NCBI RefSeq assembly: GCF_000315625.1 | Contig: NW_005434575.1 | Location: 152,620-209,225, forward strand | Direction of reading: 5' to 3' | Length of the DNA: 56,606 nucleotides | Origin: Guillardia theta CCMP2712 | Lineage: Eukaryota > Cryptophyceae > Pyrenomonadales > Geminigeraceae | Part shown: in pieces, positions 31,732-41,225 of the stretch | How the letters are laid out: each line of letters begins with the position of its first letter | Position numbering within the stretch: the stretch's first letter is position 1 | Made by a program: the position numbers and the translations under genes | Notes under the pieces: model-generated | Database searches by the model: none | What the model was told of the DNA's origin: nothing | What the model saw: only the letters and a program-made list of their open reading frames with translations

Positions 31732-34700
31732 CTACTGCTTCATGTTGTAAATGTAACAGGACGGGCATTCGTCGCTTGCTGGCTCCTCCTGCGGCTCTAG
31801 TGTATGAAAGCTTTCTATCGCAAGTCGCCATGTCTCTTTCAACTTCTCGTCCTCGTAGCAGCTGCCGTCCGCTTCAGCAAACCAGTGTCGCCATCTCTTG
31901 GCTCTGTTCATCTTCCCTCTAATGCCCACGATGAAGTTGTTGTTCACCACATACGGCACTCTCCCGCACTCGTGGCATTTCTCCCGGAGCTCTGCTCCAT
32001 CCCCCCCTATCCCTCCGTCGTACCATATCCCACTCACGTAATCGCACTCCTCGAGCGTGAAGAGACGGATCTCATCAGTCGCCCTCATCTCCCCCAGCAC
32101 ATGGTTCAGCAGGTCCATCTCGTTCGCTACTGGGCCCAGGTACTTGTCAAGACGACCGTCTTGCTGCGTCTGAATGATCTCGTCGTATCTTCTGTCCATC
32201 TCCTTCCACAACTTCACAGTCGCCCGAGTCGCCCGCAGCAAAGTCCATCCGAACCCGATCTTTCCTGTGTTCCAGAAACCAATGACGTCAGCATCTGCAG
32301 CCCATCGTCAGTTACAAGTCGACCCGTCTCAGTCCCTCACCGGAGTACATCAGGTTCACGTCATAGAGCGGGTTCCGCAACCAGATCGCGTCGGCCTCGA
32401 ACAGCAGCATGTCGATCCCTGCGACGATGAGCCGCTCCATCAGCCGATTCCTGTGCTGGGTGAGGAGGAAGAAGCCGAGAGACTGAAACTCGAAGGCGGA
32501 GGGCAGCTCCTCCCCATCCACTTTGAGGACGCTCCTCACGATAGTGGCGTTGTGAGACGATCGCCTGAGCTGCTGGTAAGCATCGTCGTCGGAGGCGATG
32601 ATCAAGGTTCTGGAGTGTACCCCATCCATCTTGGCGGTATTGCACAGCCAGGACTGAAAGAAAGGAACGTACTCTCTGTTACCGAAGGCCACCAGCAAGA
32701 ACTGCTCCTGGGCCGGAAAATTCCAGAGCCTCTGATGTACCCTCAGCGCGATCTCTATTAGGTCTTCCTCTTCTGAAGCAGCTCCTGGACTGCCATCAGG
32801 AGGCCATGCGGCATCGAAGTATGGCAGTTGGAGGCGATCGCTGCAGATGTTGGACCCAGCCTTGCGGCAGTTGGCCATAGCAGAGCTGTCAGTGTCAACG
32901 CGCAGCTCCCGAGCCATGCCGGAGGAGAAGAGTATCGTGCTATCCTGAGCCGACGAGTCGCAGGTAGTCAGTTGCAAGCTCGAGAAGTAGCAGCCTCGTT
33001 CAAGCATCGCCTCTGCTGCGAAGGAAACATCAGTTTCAGGCGTGGAGATGGAGATTTTTTCCATGTCATGCAACAAGGAGCCGACCGAGATGAGCATGTT
33101 GACACAAGTCACAGCTGGGCACCGCGAGGTGATTCGAATATCAAAAGGAAACACGGCAATGTCTCCCTCCCGATAGCGGAAATCTGCCGAGAAGTCGCAA
33201 CTTTCAAGCTGATCGTAAGTCTCCATCCGCGACATGCTAGTTCGATCTGTCTTGTTCAGAACCCTGTTATAGCAGGATGCAAAATTCGTTTCTTCCTGCT
33301 CCAGGCACCACCACATCTTGTGCGACGAGTCCTCGAACCGGCCATCCACCACCGCAACGTACCTCGCCCCTCTCAAGCACCCCTCCTCCCCTCCCTCTCC
33401 CCCTACCTCATGTATCGATAGCGTGTGCATCCCCCCCTCGTACCACCCCGACCCCTTCACCGGCCCCGCATGCCCCTCCCCCGTCTCCTCCCACTCCAGC
33501 TCCTCCCGCGTCAGTCGCTTCATCGCTCTGCTCGTGACGTACGACTCCCCCCCCTCCCCCGCGTGCGTCTGATGGAAGGCCCTCAGCCCGCCTCCCCCCG
33601 CCTCCTTCCACATCCGCCCCGCCATCCTGTAGCTCCCCCGGCATGACTTGGGATGCTCCCGGTACTCCCCGTCTACCGCCTCCGCGTACATCACACGCTC
33701 GCAGTTCACCCCCGAGTCCAGGAAGAACAAGAACCACGCCCTCTCCTCCTCCGAGTAGTACAGCACCGGGTCAAGCGCGTACCCCCGCACCTGCTCGTCC
33801 CGTAGCAGCGCTTGCTTCCTCCTCCAGCCCCGCGGCCACTCCTCCGTCGACGACTCGTACAGCCATAGCACCGGCTTCGTCGGCCCGTTGGTCGCGCACG
33901 TGATCATCAGCCGCCGCCTCCCCCCTGCCCCCTCCGCCTCGATCACGAAAGGCCAGCTCAGGTGCCAGCTCTCTCTCAGCACCACCCCCTCGTACTCGAA
34001 GCTGCACAGCCCGTCCCGGCTCACCGCCAGCCCGATCTCGCCTCGCTGGCAGTCGTTGTTGAGCACCTCCATGAACAGGTACCACTCCCTCCCGTCCCCC
34101 TTCACCAGGAACGGATCCGCCAGGTACAAGCCCCGCACGTCCTTGACGTCGCCTGAGGTGAGGATGGGGGGGGCGTGGGAGGCGCTGGCGATGGCGTCTT
34201 GCATGGAGTCACCCAGCCCGATCCCAATGGACCAGATCATATTCAGATGAACAGGGTTGGAGGCTGTTGGAGCCGAAAGTCTCTCGTCCTCTTGTTGGCT
34301 GTCGTCCTCCGCTGCCTCAAGAAGTAGGAAGGATTCACTAGATTTCTTCCTCATGATCACAATGTACCCGCCGTCGTAGAAGTCATGGATGAAGACTTCA
34401 TCGATGAAGGGGAGGAACAGCCATTCTTTCCAATACCTGTGGCTCATGCCTGTCCTATCTTCGATGATAATCCAGCCTCCCGGCTTTGCTATCCGGATGT
34501 TCTCATGGATAGTGACTTCTCGCTCTCTATCGTCCAAGTGCGCGATCACTGCAAGGCACAGTACGATGTCGAAGGATTCCGACGGGATCCAACCCAACTT
34601 GGAGCAATCGCTCGCGCAGAAATGACCTTGCGGCATGAGCCGTTGGATCACGTCGATGCAAGGATGCTGGATGTCAGAACCTGCCAACTTCAGGCCCGGA

Positions 34701-36376
34701 AACCACAGAGCAACAATCTCCAGCGTGGTTCCCACTCCACAAGCGTTCTCGAACAGCAGCTCGTCTCCTGCCACGGGTATAAAGTCGAGCATCTTGTAGG
34801 TTCGATCTGCCCAGTAACGCCATGGCAACGAGACTGTCGGCACTTGACCTGGCGGTCCTCCTCTCCAGCTGAGCCAAAGAGGATCCAATTTCGAGAAGTC
34901 AGCACCGTCATATTGATTGTCTGGTCGACGATACTGGCAATCGTAGTTCTTGCTGTTATTACGGCACCAATCCTCCTTGTGTTGGAAACAACTCATATGC
35001 TCGAATAAAGATGAATCCGGCCTGACTTCCGGTGCAACTTGGTCAGTCCCAAGAACAATGCTGACCTTCAAATCCGCCTGTCTCAACATGGACAAGTGTA
35101 AAACAATAGGTTCGTTGTCAAATAATTGAAGGAGATTGCAAGCAAGCCTCTGATGTATGCTAGCAAGATCACATTCCATCTTCAAGTAATCTGCAAATCC
35201 TCCATGATAACTGATGGAGAAGCTATCGATCGAGAGATTGTCTATGACAGAAACAATGAGCTCCTTGCTGCCATGCATCGAGCTGTTGCTTTGAATGTAA
35301 AGTATGCTGCCTTGAAGTTTGAAATCTAGATCCAACATCCACGCATTAGATGACGAGACTGTGCTGAAAGATTTGGTGAGCGCTTTGTAAGGACCAAAGG
35401 GATTGTTCGAATGATACAACTTTGAGGAACAAACTCCACTCTCATTGATACATGATAAAACAGTGAGGAACCAGTTGCCATTGGACTTGAAGATGTTTGG
35501 ATTTCGGAACAACGATCCCTGCAGTAAGGTTCCACTTTTCCTCCAACCAAACGGAAAGTTTTGGGCGGCATACAACTTGATGGACTTTAGAGTGGGAGAA
35601 GATACCAGCATGTACCAACTATCTTCACTCCTGAAAATGTGAGGGTCGGACATCTGATGAGCTTCCGACAGAACAATCTTATGCATTGACCAACTGACCA
35701 GGTCCCTGCTGATGATCACACCGATGCTACCCTGATCCGGCGACTTGAAGGCAGCCATCTTGTGAAAAAGGTAGTAGAGTGGAGGAGAGAGTCCGTCCGT
35801 GACCAGACAAGGATCCTCGAGCTGGTCCACCTGACCTAGACCTCTGTACAAGAGTGGGGAGACCATGGCCTGAGGGCACGTCTGAGACGGCGAGAGGTCT
35901 TCGATCCGTGACAAGACTTTTAGAGCCCGTTGGCCGGCAGACCCCGGGAGCCTCGTGACCTTTCCGCAGTATCGAAGCGTGCAAGAGCTGAACCTTTGAC
36001 TGCTGCAGTCTGATACCATCCAGAGGAAGGTCGAAGAAAGATTCTCGCTGGGTAATGGATACTCGAGGCTGAAAGAACATCGAGAAGAATTCTTGTCGGG
36101 GATGTACCAGCACACCTCGCTCAGCTTCTGTTTGGAGGTGACATGGCTATCACATCCTATAAACGAATCTGAGAGGCAGACAGAAACATGTCCCAGCAAC
36201 ATCTCCTCGGTTGCTCCGTGCTCTATTGAGAAATGCAGCCAGGGGACGTTGTCAGGCTTGTGGAACAAGTTGACATCTCCGCTGCATTCCACATCCGCAT
36301 CATCAGCGCAGGAGCAACAAGACAAGAAGGAAGAGATGAGGAGGGCCAAGAGGACGAGAGAGGATAGAGCCTTCAT
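31732..36376 (-). CDS. Secretory multi-domain glycan enzyme: GH43-like / methyltransferase / GH43-like / GT77
   Basis: Exons 36376-32341 and 32294-31732, 1532 aa. Signal peptide 1-24 (SSLVLLALLISSFLSCCSCA), so it enters the ER/Golgi. Region 150-430 is a five-bladed-propeller-like unit with EDPCLVTDG...YYLFHK and MSDPHIFRSEDSWYMLVSS. Region 500-680 is a class I SAM methyltransferase: motif I ENACGVGTTLEI, acidic end of beta-2 AGSDI, then FDIVLCLAVIAHLDD and PGGWIIIED. Region 735-1040 is a second propeller: ADPFLVKGD, REWYLFMEV, YALDPVLYY. From about 1235 a GT77-type nucleotide-diphospho-sugar transferase follows: VAFGNREYVPFFQSW, the DxD-like FEADAIWLRNP, DVIGFWNTG after the intron, then NEMDLLNHVL and VPYVVNNNFIVG. 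The 46-nt intron joins MYS to DADVIGFW. It probably adds a sugar to, and may methylate, a surface glycan; which sugar is unknown. Confidence 0.85.
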
Positions 36377-36595
36377 CGGTCTGCCAGCACGAGGAAGACT
36401 ACAGCCCCTTCACATCCTCCTCCTCCCTCCCCACTCATACTCTATCCCATCACTCCATCGCATTCCAGGATATCACTCATCAATAAGATCACTTCGATTA
36501 AAACCTTAGAGCAGTTTTTTCGCTGCCTTTTTACTTTTCTAGTTTTATGTTGAGGCGGACTTGTTAGTTTACCCTTTATATCTGTCGGACCTTGT

Positions 36596-37435
36596 GGCAT
36601 ACTGGCAGTAAAGTCATTGGCTACCTCGCTGCTAGACGACGTGAGCTCGCCTGCCCTCCCTCTCAACTTCTTCCCCTTCCTTGAGCCAGCCCATCCACCT
36701 AGGCGTGATGGCTCCTCCGAGTGCAGGACTTTCCGCGGGCCCTTCCCCGTACGGTCACTCCCCGCCGCCGGGAGTCCCCCGGTCGGAGTGCCTACCGTAC
36801 CCCTCTCTCCGAGGCCGCCTTCGACCTCTACTTCGGCGGAGAGGAACCGAGAATAACTTGCCCCAGGAGGCAGAGCAAGTGGAGGCAGAAACCGCAACAA
36901 TCTCCGCAGTGGGTAAAACTTCGCTTGATCCGGACCCCTGGCAAGCCTGGGTGGGGGACCCGTCGGAGCCCGGCTCGGTACTACCGTAGTACCGTCCCGG
37001 CCGGATCACACAGCGGGCCCATCCGAATAGACGCGACGGTTTCGGAGTCACCGTTGCCAGCGCTTGGGCCACGTGACTCCTTCAAGTTTCTTTTTTTTCC
37101 TTCAAGACCGTCTGACACAGCGGCGGTCCGACGGTCCGATCCGGCCGGCCGGGTGGCTCCGCATATCTAGCAATGAGCAACTTAACTCTGAGTAAAAAGA
37201 AGCAACGGAGTCATAATGCGAGCCTTACGAATAACCTCGCCGCTCCCGGACCCTGAGGGCCCGGCTCGGAGTCTCACAGAGGCTCGGAGTTGCCTTGAAG
37301 GCACTGAATGATGACCGTTCGACATCGGGACATTGAGGTCCTCGTGATAGTCAAACATTGCTGACAGCTAAAAAGTCGTAGTCTATATCTTTAAAAGTCT
37401 AGTCACACGGTAGTTTGCCATGATAGCTAACCGTT
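36596..37435 (+). repeat. Tandem repeat unit A (copy 1 of ~0.8 kb duplication)
   Basis: Starts GGCATACTGGCAGTAAAG and ends GATAGCTAACCGTT. Nearly the same as 37455-38261 in the same direction. It contains CCTTGAGCCAGCCCATCCAC followed by an ATGGCTCCTC start, as in the genes at 38572 and 40509, and a GC-rich second half with GGTCCGACGGTCCGATCC. Confidence 0.9.
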
Positions 37436-37454
37436 TCGAGTTGTGCACCTCAGC

Positions 37455-38261
37455 GGCATGCTGGCAGTAAAGTCATTGGCTACCTCGCTGCTAGACGACG
37501 TGAGCTCGCCTGCCCGGCCCTTCCTCTCAACTTCTTCCCCTTCCTTGAGCCAGCCCATCCACCTAGGCGTGATGGCTCCTCCGAGTGCAGGACTTTCCCG
37601 GCGCGGGCCCTTCCCCGTCACCCCCGGAGTCCCCCGGTCGGAGTGCCTACCCCTCTCTCCGAGGCCGCCTTCGACCTCTACTTCGGCGGAGAGGAACCGA
37701 GAATAACTTGCCCCAGGAGGCCGGGCAGAGCAAGTGGAGGCAGAAACCGCAACAATCTCCGCAGTGGGTAAAACTTCGCTTGATCCGGACCCCTCCAAGC
37801 CTGGGTGGGGGACCGAGCCTCGGTACTACCGTCCCGGCCGGATCACACAGCGGGCCCATCCGAATAGACGCGACGGTTTCGGAGTCACCGTTGCCAGCGC
37901 TTGGGCCACGTGACTCCTTCAAGTTTCTTTTTTTTCCTTCAAGACCGTCTGACAGAGCGGTCCGACGGTCCGATCCGGCCGGCCGGGTGGCTCCGCATAT
38001 CTAGCAATGAGCAACTTAACTCTGAGTAAAAAGAAGCAACGGAGTCATAATGCGAGCCTTACGTCTCTCATAACCTCGCCGCTCCCGGACCCTGAGGGCC
38101 CGGCTCGGAGTCTCACAGAGGCTCGGAGTTGCCTTGAAGGCACTGAATGATGACATCGGGACATTGAGGTCCTCGTGATAGTCAAACATTGCTGACAGCT
38201 AAAAAGTCGTAGTCTATATCTTTAAAAGTCTAGTCACACGGTAGTTTGATAGCTAACCGTT
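37455..38261 (+). repeat. Tandem repeat unit A (copy 2)
   Basis: Same limits as copy 1, about 33 bp shorter. Differences are mostly indels of about 3-18 bp (for example GGCCC, CGGC, CGGG, GTACC, CCAT, CGTTCG present in one copy only), with few substitutions. The ends, including the shared last 60 bp, are otherwise identical. Confidence 0.9.
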
Positions 38262-38571
38262 ACCTGCTGACGGCCGCCTCACGTCGTATTCGACCTTCTT
38301 ATACGCCTTGAATCAAGGGTCCTCTAGTACTCACTTTTCTCGAGTCTGGGCCTATGTAAAATAGCTGAGGTTTCCACCCAAACCCTTTTTGACCTTCCCC
38401 TTGGGACGAAATATAGTGCTTCCCTCGTTTCGCTTCTTCTTCACCCCCTCTCGCCGACTGCTACATCGCCCTCCCTCCCACGCTCTCACGCCTCGATCTC
38501 TCTGAGGTCTCGCCTGCCCTTCCTCTCAACTTCTTCCCCTTCCTTGAGCCAGCCCATCCACCTACGTTCTC

Positions 38572-38934
38572 ATGGCTCCTCTGCACGACTCTCCCTCCCC
38601 CGTCCTCCCTCTCCTCCCTACCCCTCTCTCCGCCTTCGACCTCTACTTCGGCTCTGGCTCCCTCGCTGCCTGCCCGCCCTCCGACCCCTCATGCCTCTTC
38701 CTTGACTGGAGCACAGTGGGCTTGGACCAAGGGAGCCGGGAGGCGTGGATGGAGGCCTGGGAGGGGCCGGGCCTTCCAATAGAGAAGGAGGATACAGATT
38801 TGTTGGAATGGAGTGATACAGAGGACGTAGAAGACGACAGCAAGCGAGAGAGCAGACAGCGAAGGGCAGATACATACAGTAAGCGATTTATGATGGCAAA
38901 AAGAAGCAGACCAGTAAGATTTGGGACTATGTGA
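38572..38934 (+). CDS. MAPLHDSP-family small protein, copy 3
   Basis: 120 aa, unknown family. It starts MAPLHDSPSPVLPLLPTPLS, then FDLYFGSGSLAACPPSDPS and CLFLDWSTVGLDQ, and an acidic tail (LLEWSDTEDVEDDSK) that turns basic. A near-identical N-terminal half occurs at 40509, and decayed copies at 36708, 37572 and 39688. An AG|TAAG-like site near 38880 could be a donor, so this may be only the first exon. The upstream 100 bp (CCTTGAGCCAGCCCATCCAC) is conserved between copies, suggesting a shared promoter or 5' UTR. Multi-copy in a repeat block, so a mobile-element or multigene-family protein is likely. Confidence 0.5.
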   Translation: MAPLHDSPSPVLPLLPTPLSAFDLYFGSGSLAACPPSDPSCLFLDWSTVGLDQGSREAWMEAWEGPGLPIEKEDTDLLEWSDTEDVEDDSKRESRQRRADTYSKRFMMAKRSRPVRFGTM

Positions 38935-39381
38935 TCTGAGGGAGACAGAAGGAAGAAATGGATACAGCTTTGTACATATTGAGTAAACGATTCGCAAACT
39001 TTCAGTTCCTTTCGCAGAGTTTGTCAACGAATTCCGGAAGAAGGGTCCAACATCTTGGTCATCTTGACCTCCTGTCAAGCGGTGGAGGAGAAGACCTCCT
39101 CACTTTCCTCTTAGCTAACCTTCTTGCTTGTGGCAATTTCCAGAAAAATTGCGCACAGCACTAAGAGGGCAGGGCGGGTAACTTCAGGCAGGCTACTGAA
39201 CGGTAAATCATGCAGACTCTTCAGACCCAGTGATGAGCGCCTACGATTCTGTCCCGGCCAGCTCGGGTTCCAACGGTCACGGTCCGTGTTGCAGATGACG
39301 GCAGCCAGCCGTCGGAGTAACGGGCCGGCCGAGCGTGCCCGGCATAATTGACAGGGCGGATTGCCTCTGACAGCCGGGCGT

Positions 39382-39552
39382 GTGGTAGTACTTGTGTAGT
39401 ACTTGTGGTACGGTAGTACTTGTCACTCCGGTAGTACTTGTGGTAGTGCTTGTTGTAGTACTTGTTGTCACTCCGGTAGTACTTGTGGTAGTACTTGTGT
39501 TAAGTTAGTACTTGTTGTCACTCCGGTAGTACTTGTGGTAGTACTTGTGATA
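39382..39552 (+). repeat. GTAGTACTTGT tandem array
   Basis: About twelve units of GTAGTACTTGT separated by short variants (GG, GTG, TGTCACTCCG). Every unit holds the palindrome AGTACT. Confidence 0.85.
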
Positions 39553-39687
39553 GAGCTACAGAGTGACCGGCCGATGATCTCCGAGCCGACTTGACTGGTC
39601 TTACTTGTATCCACTTACGGTTGATGATGTCTGATCCATACAGGTCCTTTAACCCTAGTGTAGTCTCCTTTTCTGTAACACCCGCCA

Positions 39688-39812
39688 TTGCCCCCTGCCT
39701 CCTCCCCCCTTCTTGCTCCCTCCCCTCCCTACCCCTCTCTCCGTCTTCGACTCCTCTGCTTCGGCTCTCGCTCCCTCGCTGCCTGCCCGCCCTCCGACCC
39801 CTCATGCCTCTC
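39688..39812 (+). pseudogene. MAPLHDSP-family remnant, copy 4
   Basis: Matches the DNA of copies 3 and 5 from CTCCCTACCCCTCTCTCCG through GACCCCTCATGCCTCT, but the frame is shifted within the FDLYFGS region (GACTCCTCTGCTTC for GACCTCTACTTC), and the match then stops. Confidence 0.6.
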
Positions 39813-39844
39813 AGGCCCGCCGGTAAAGCAGCTGAAACCCTCTC

Positions 39845-40110
39845 TTCATTCAAAGTTAAGTCACCTGCCCAAAAATCAGTCACTGAGTACGAGTATAGTA
39901 CCCAGTGACCGTGCGGTCCGATCACCGGACCGCCCCGGGCCCGCGCTCTCGGCCAGGCCGCGGGGGCCGTCCGAACTCCGAGGCTCAGCACTGGCGGGGA
40001 TCTGCCCGCGGCCGGGCACTGAGACTCGGCCCCGGAGTGGGCCCGGGAGCCGGCCCGGGCTGCGTCCGATACCGTACGGTCACAGTGACGGTGCCCTGCC
40101 AGTATCCAAG
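39845..40110. repeat. GC-rich dispersed repeat
   Basis: Starts TTCAAAGTTAAGT, contains AAAAATCAGT and GTACGAG, then a GC-rich block of CCGG, GGTCCGATC and CGGCC. The same order (TCAAAGTTAAGT, AAAAATCAGT, GTACGAG) is at 10528-10560 without two short inserts. A related GC block lies at 50580-50910. Confidence 0.65.
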
Positions 40111-40508
40111 TTTCAAAAGTTTGGACTGTCGAAGTTGGTCACCGTGGCTGAGTCCGGTCAGGTTTGGATATTCGAAGAGACTCCGAGGCTTCACTGCCGC
40201 CAAGCGAGTGACTTGTAAGCAAGACCGTCAGCAGATCATCGGATATGCGGCACCAGCGGGTAGGCGTAATGGCGTAGGTCGGATCATGCAATGAATCGAC
40301 GCGTTCTGAAACCTACGGCACGGTCTTTACTCGTATCTTCACTCGTATCCATAACTTATTAGCCTCCCGGGACCAAGCCCAAAATTCACCCCCTTCCCGA
40401 GAGTCACCCTCCTCCTCACTTCTACTCCTTGTTGCTCGCTACTTGTCCTTACTTCTCCCTTCTCCTCTTGCCACCTGAGTTTCTGTTCGTACCCTTCCGA
40501 CAGATACC

Positions 40509-40874
40509 ATGGCTCCTCTGCACGACTCTCCCGTCCCCGTCCTCCCTCCCCTCCCTACCCCTCTCTCCGTCTTCGACCTCTACTTCGGCTCTCGCTCCCT
40601 CGCTTCCTGCCCGCCCTCCGACCCCTCATGCCTCTTCCTTGACTGGAGCACAGTGGGCTTGGACCAAGAGAGCAGTGGCGGCAGAGCGTCAGACGAGGAG
40701 GATGAAGTTACGCAGCAGGAGAGTGATACAGAAGACATGGATGGAGACTGCAGGCACGAGTGCAGGGCGATATGGGTGGCTGCATACGGTAAGCATGGTC
40801 ACGATAGGGATCAGCAAGAGACGGCGATGATAAAACAGATGCAGAGGAGCAAAGCATGTCTAGGGAGACAGTGA
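40509..40874 (+). CDS. MAPLHDSP-family small protein, copy 5
   Basis: 121 aa. N-terminal 50 residues nearly identical to copy 3 (MAPLHDSPVPVLPPLPTPLS, FDLYFGSRSLASCPPSDPS, CLFLDWSTVGLDQ), then an acidic SDTEDMDGDC stretch and a different C-terminus ending at 40874. Sequence after the shared part diverges, which fits a conserved first exon. Not recognised. The ATG sits in a CCATGG context. Confidence 0.5.
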   Translation: MAPLHDSPVPVLPPLPTPLSVFDLYFGSRSLASCPPSDPSCLFLDWSTVGLDQESSGGRASDEEDEVTQQESDTEDMDGDCRHECRAIWVAAYGKHGHDRDQQETAMIKQMQRSKACLGRQ

Positions 40875-41225
40875 AGGCAGAGAAGATAAAGGGAGGAGGA
40901 AGGGGGGGCTCGGCTTCTCTTCTCCTTCCCTGCTTGACAGGAGGGTGAGCTGAAGAAGATCCACACGAGAGGAGGAGCAACACCAGCGAGTTCGAGCTGT
41001 CGATCGTGACCAGCATATCTTGTATGGTATCAATCTCGTGAGAGCTCATCAGGTCTTACTGGCATCATCGGTCGATATCTGCTTGAGGGGACCGGTTTAG
41101 TACTCTTGGCCTTTAGTTGCTATATCAACTTGTATTATCTCCTTGAATGATCTCCACTCACATGGCCGCTATCACCTCCGAGCATGCCAGCACCCGCCAT
41201 CTCTCCTCTCGTACCTCACGCCAGC

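Noticed and set aside
32828-33421. 197-codon plus-strand frame opposite the GT77 gene
   Set aside because: Overlaps the well-supported secreted enzyme on the other strand; no recognisable motif.
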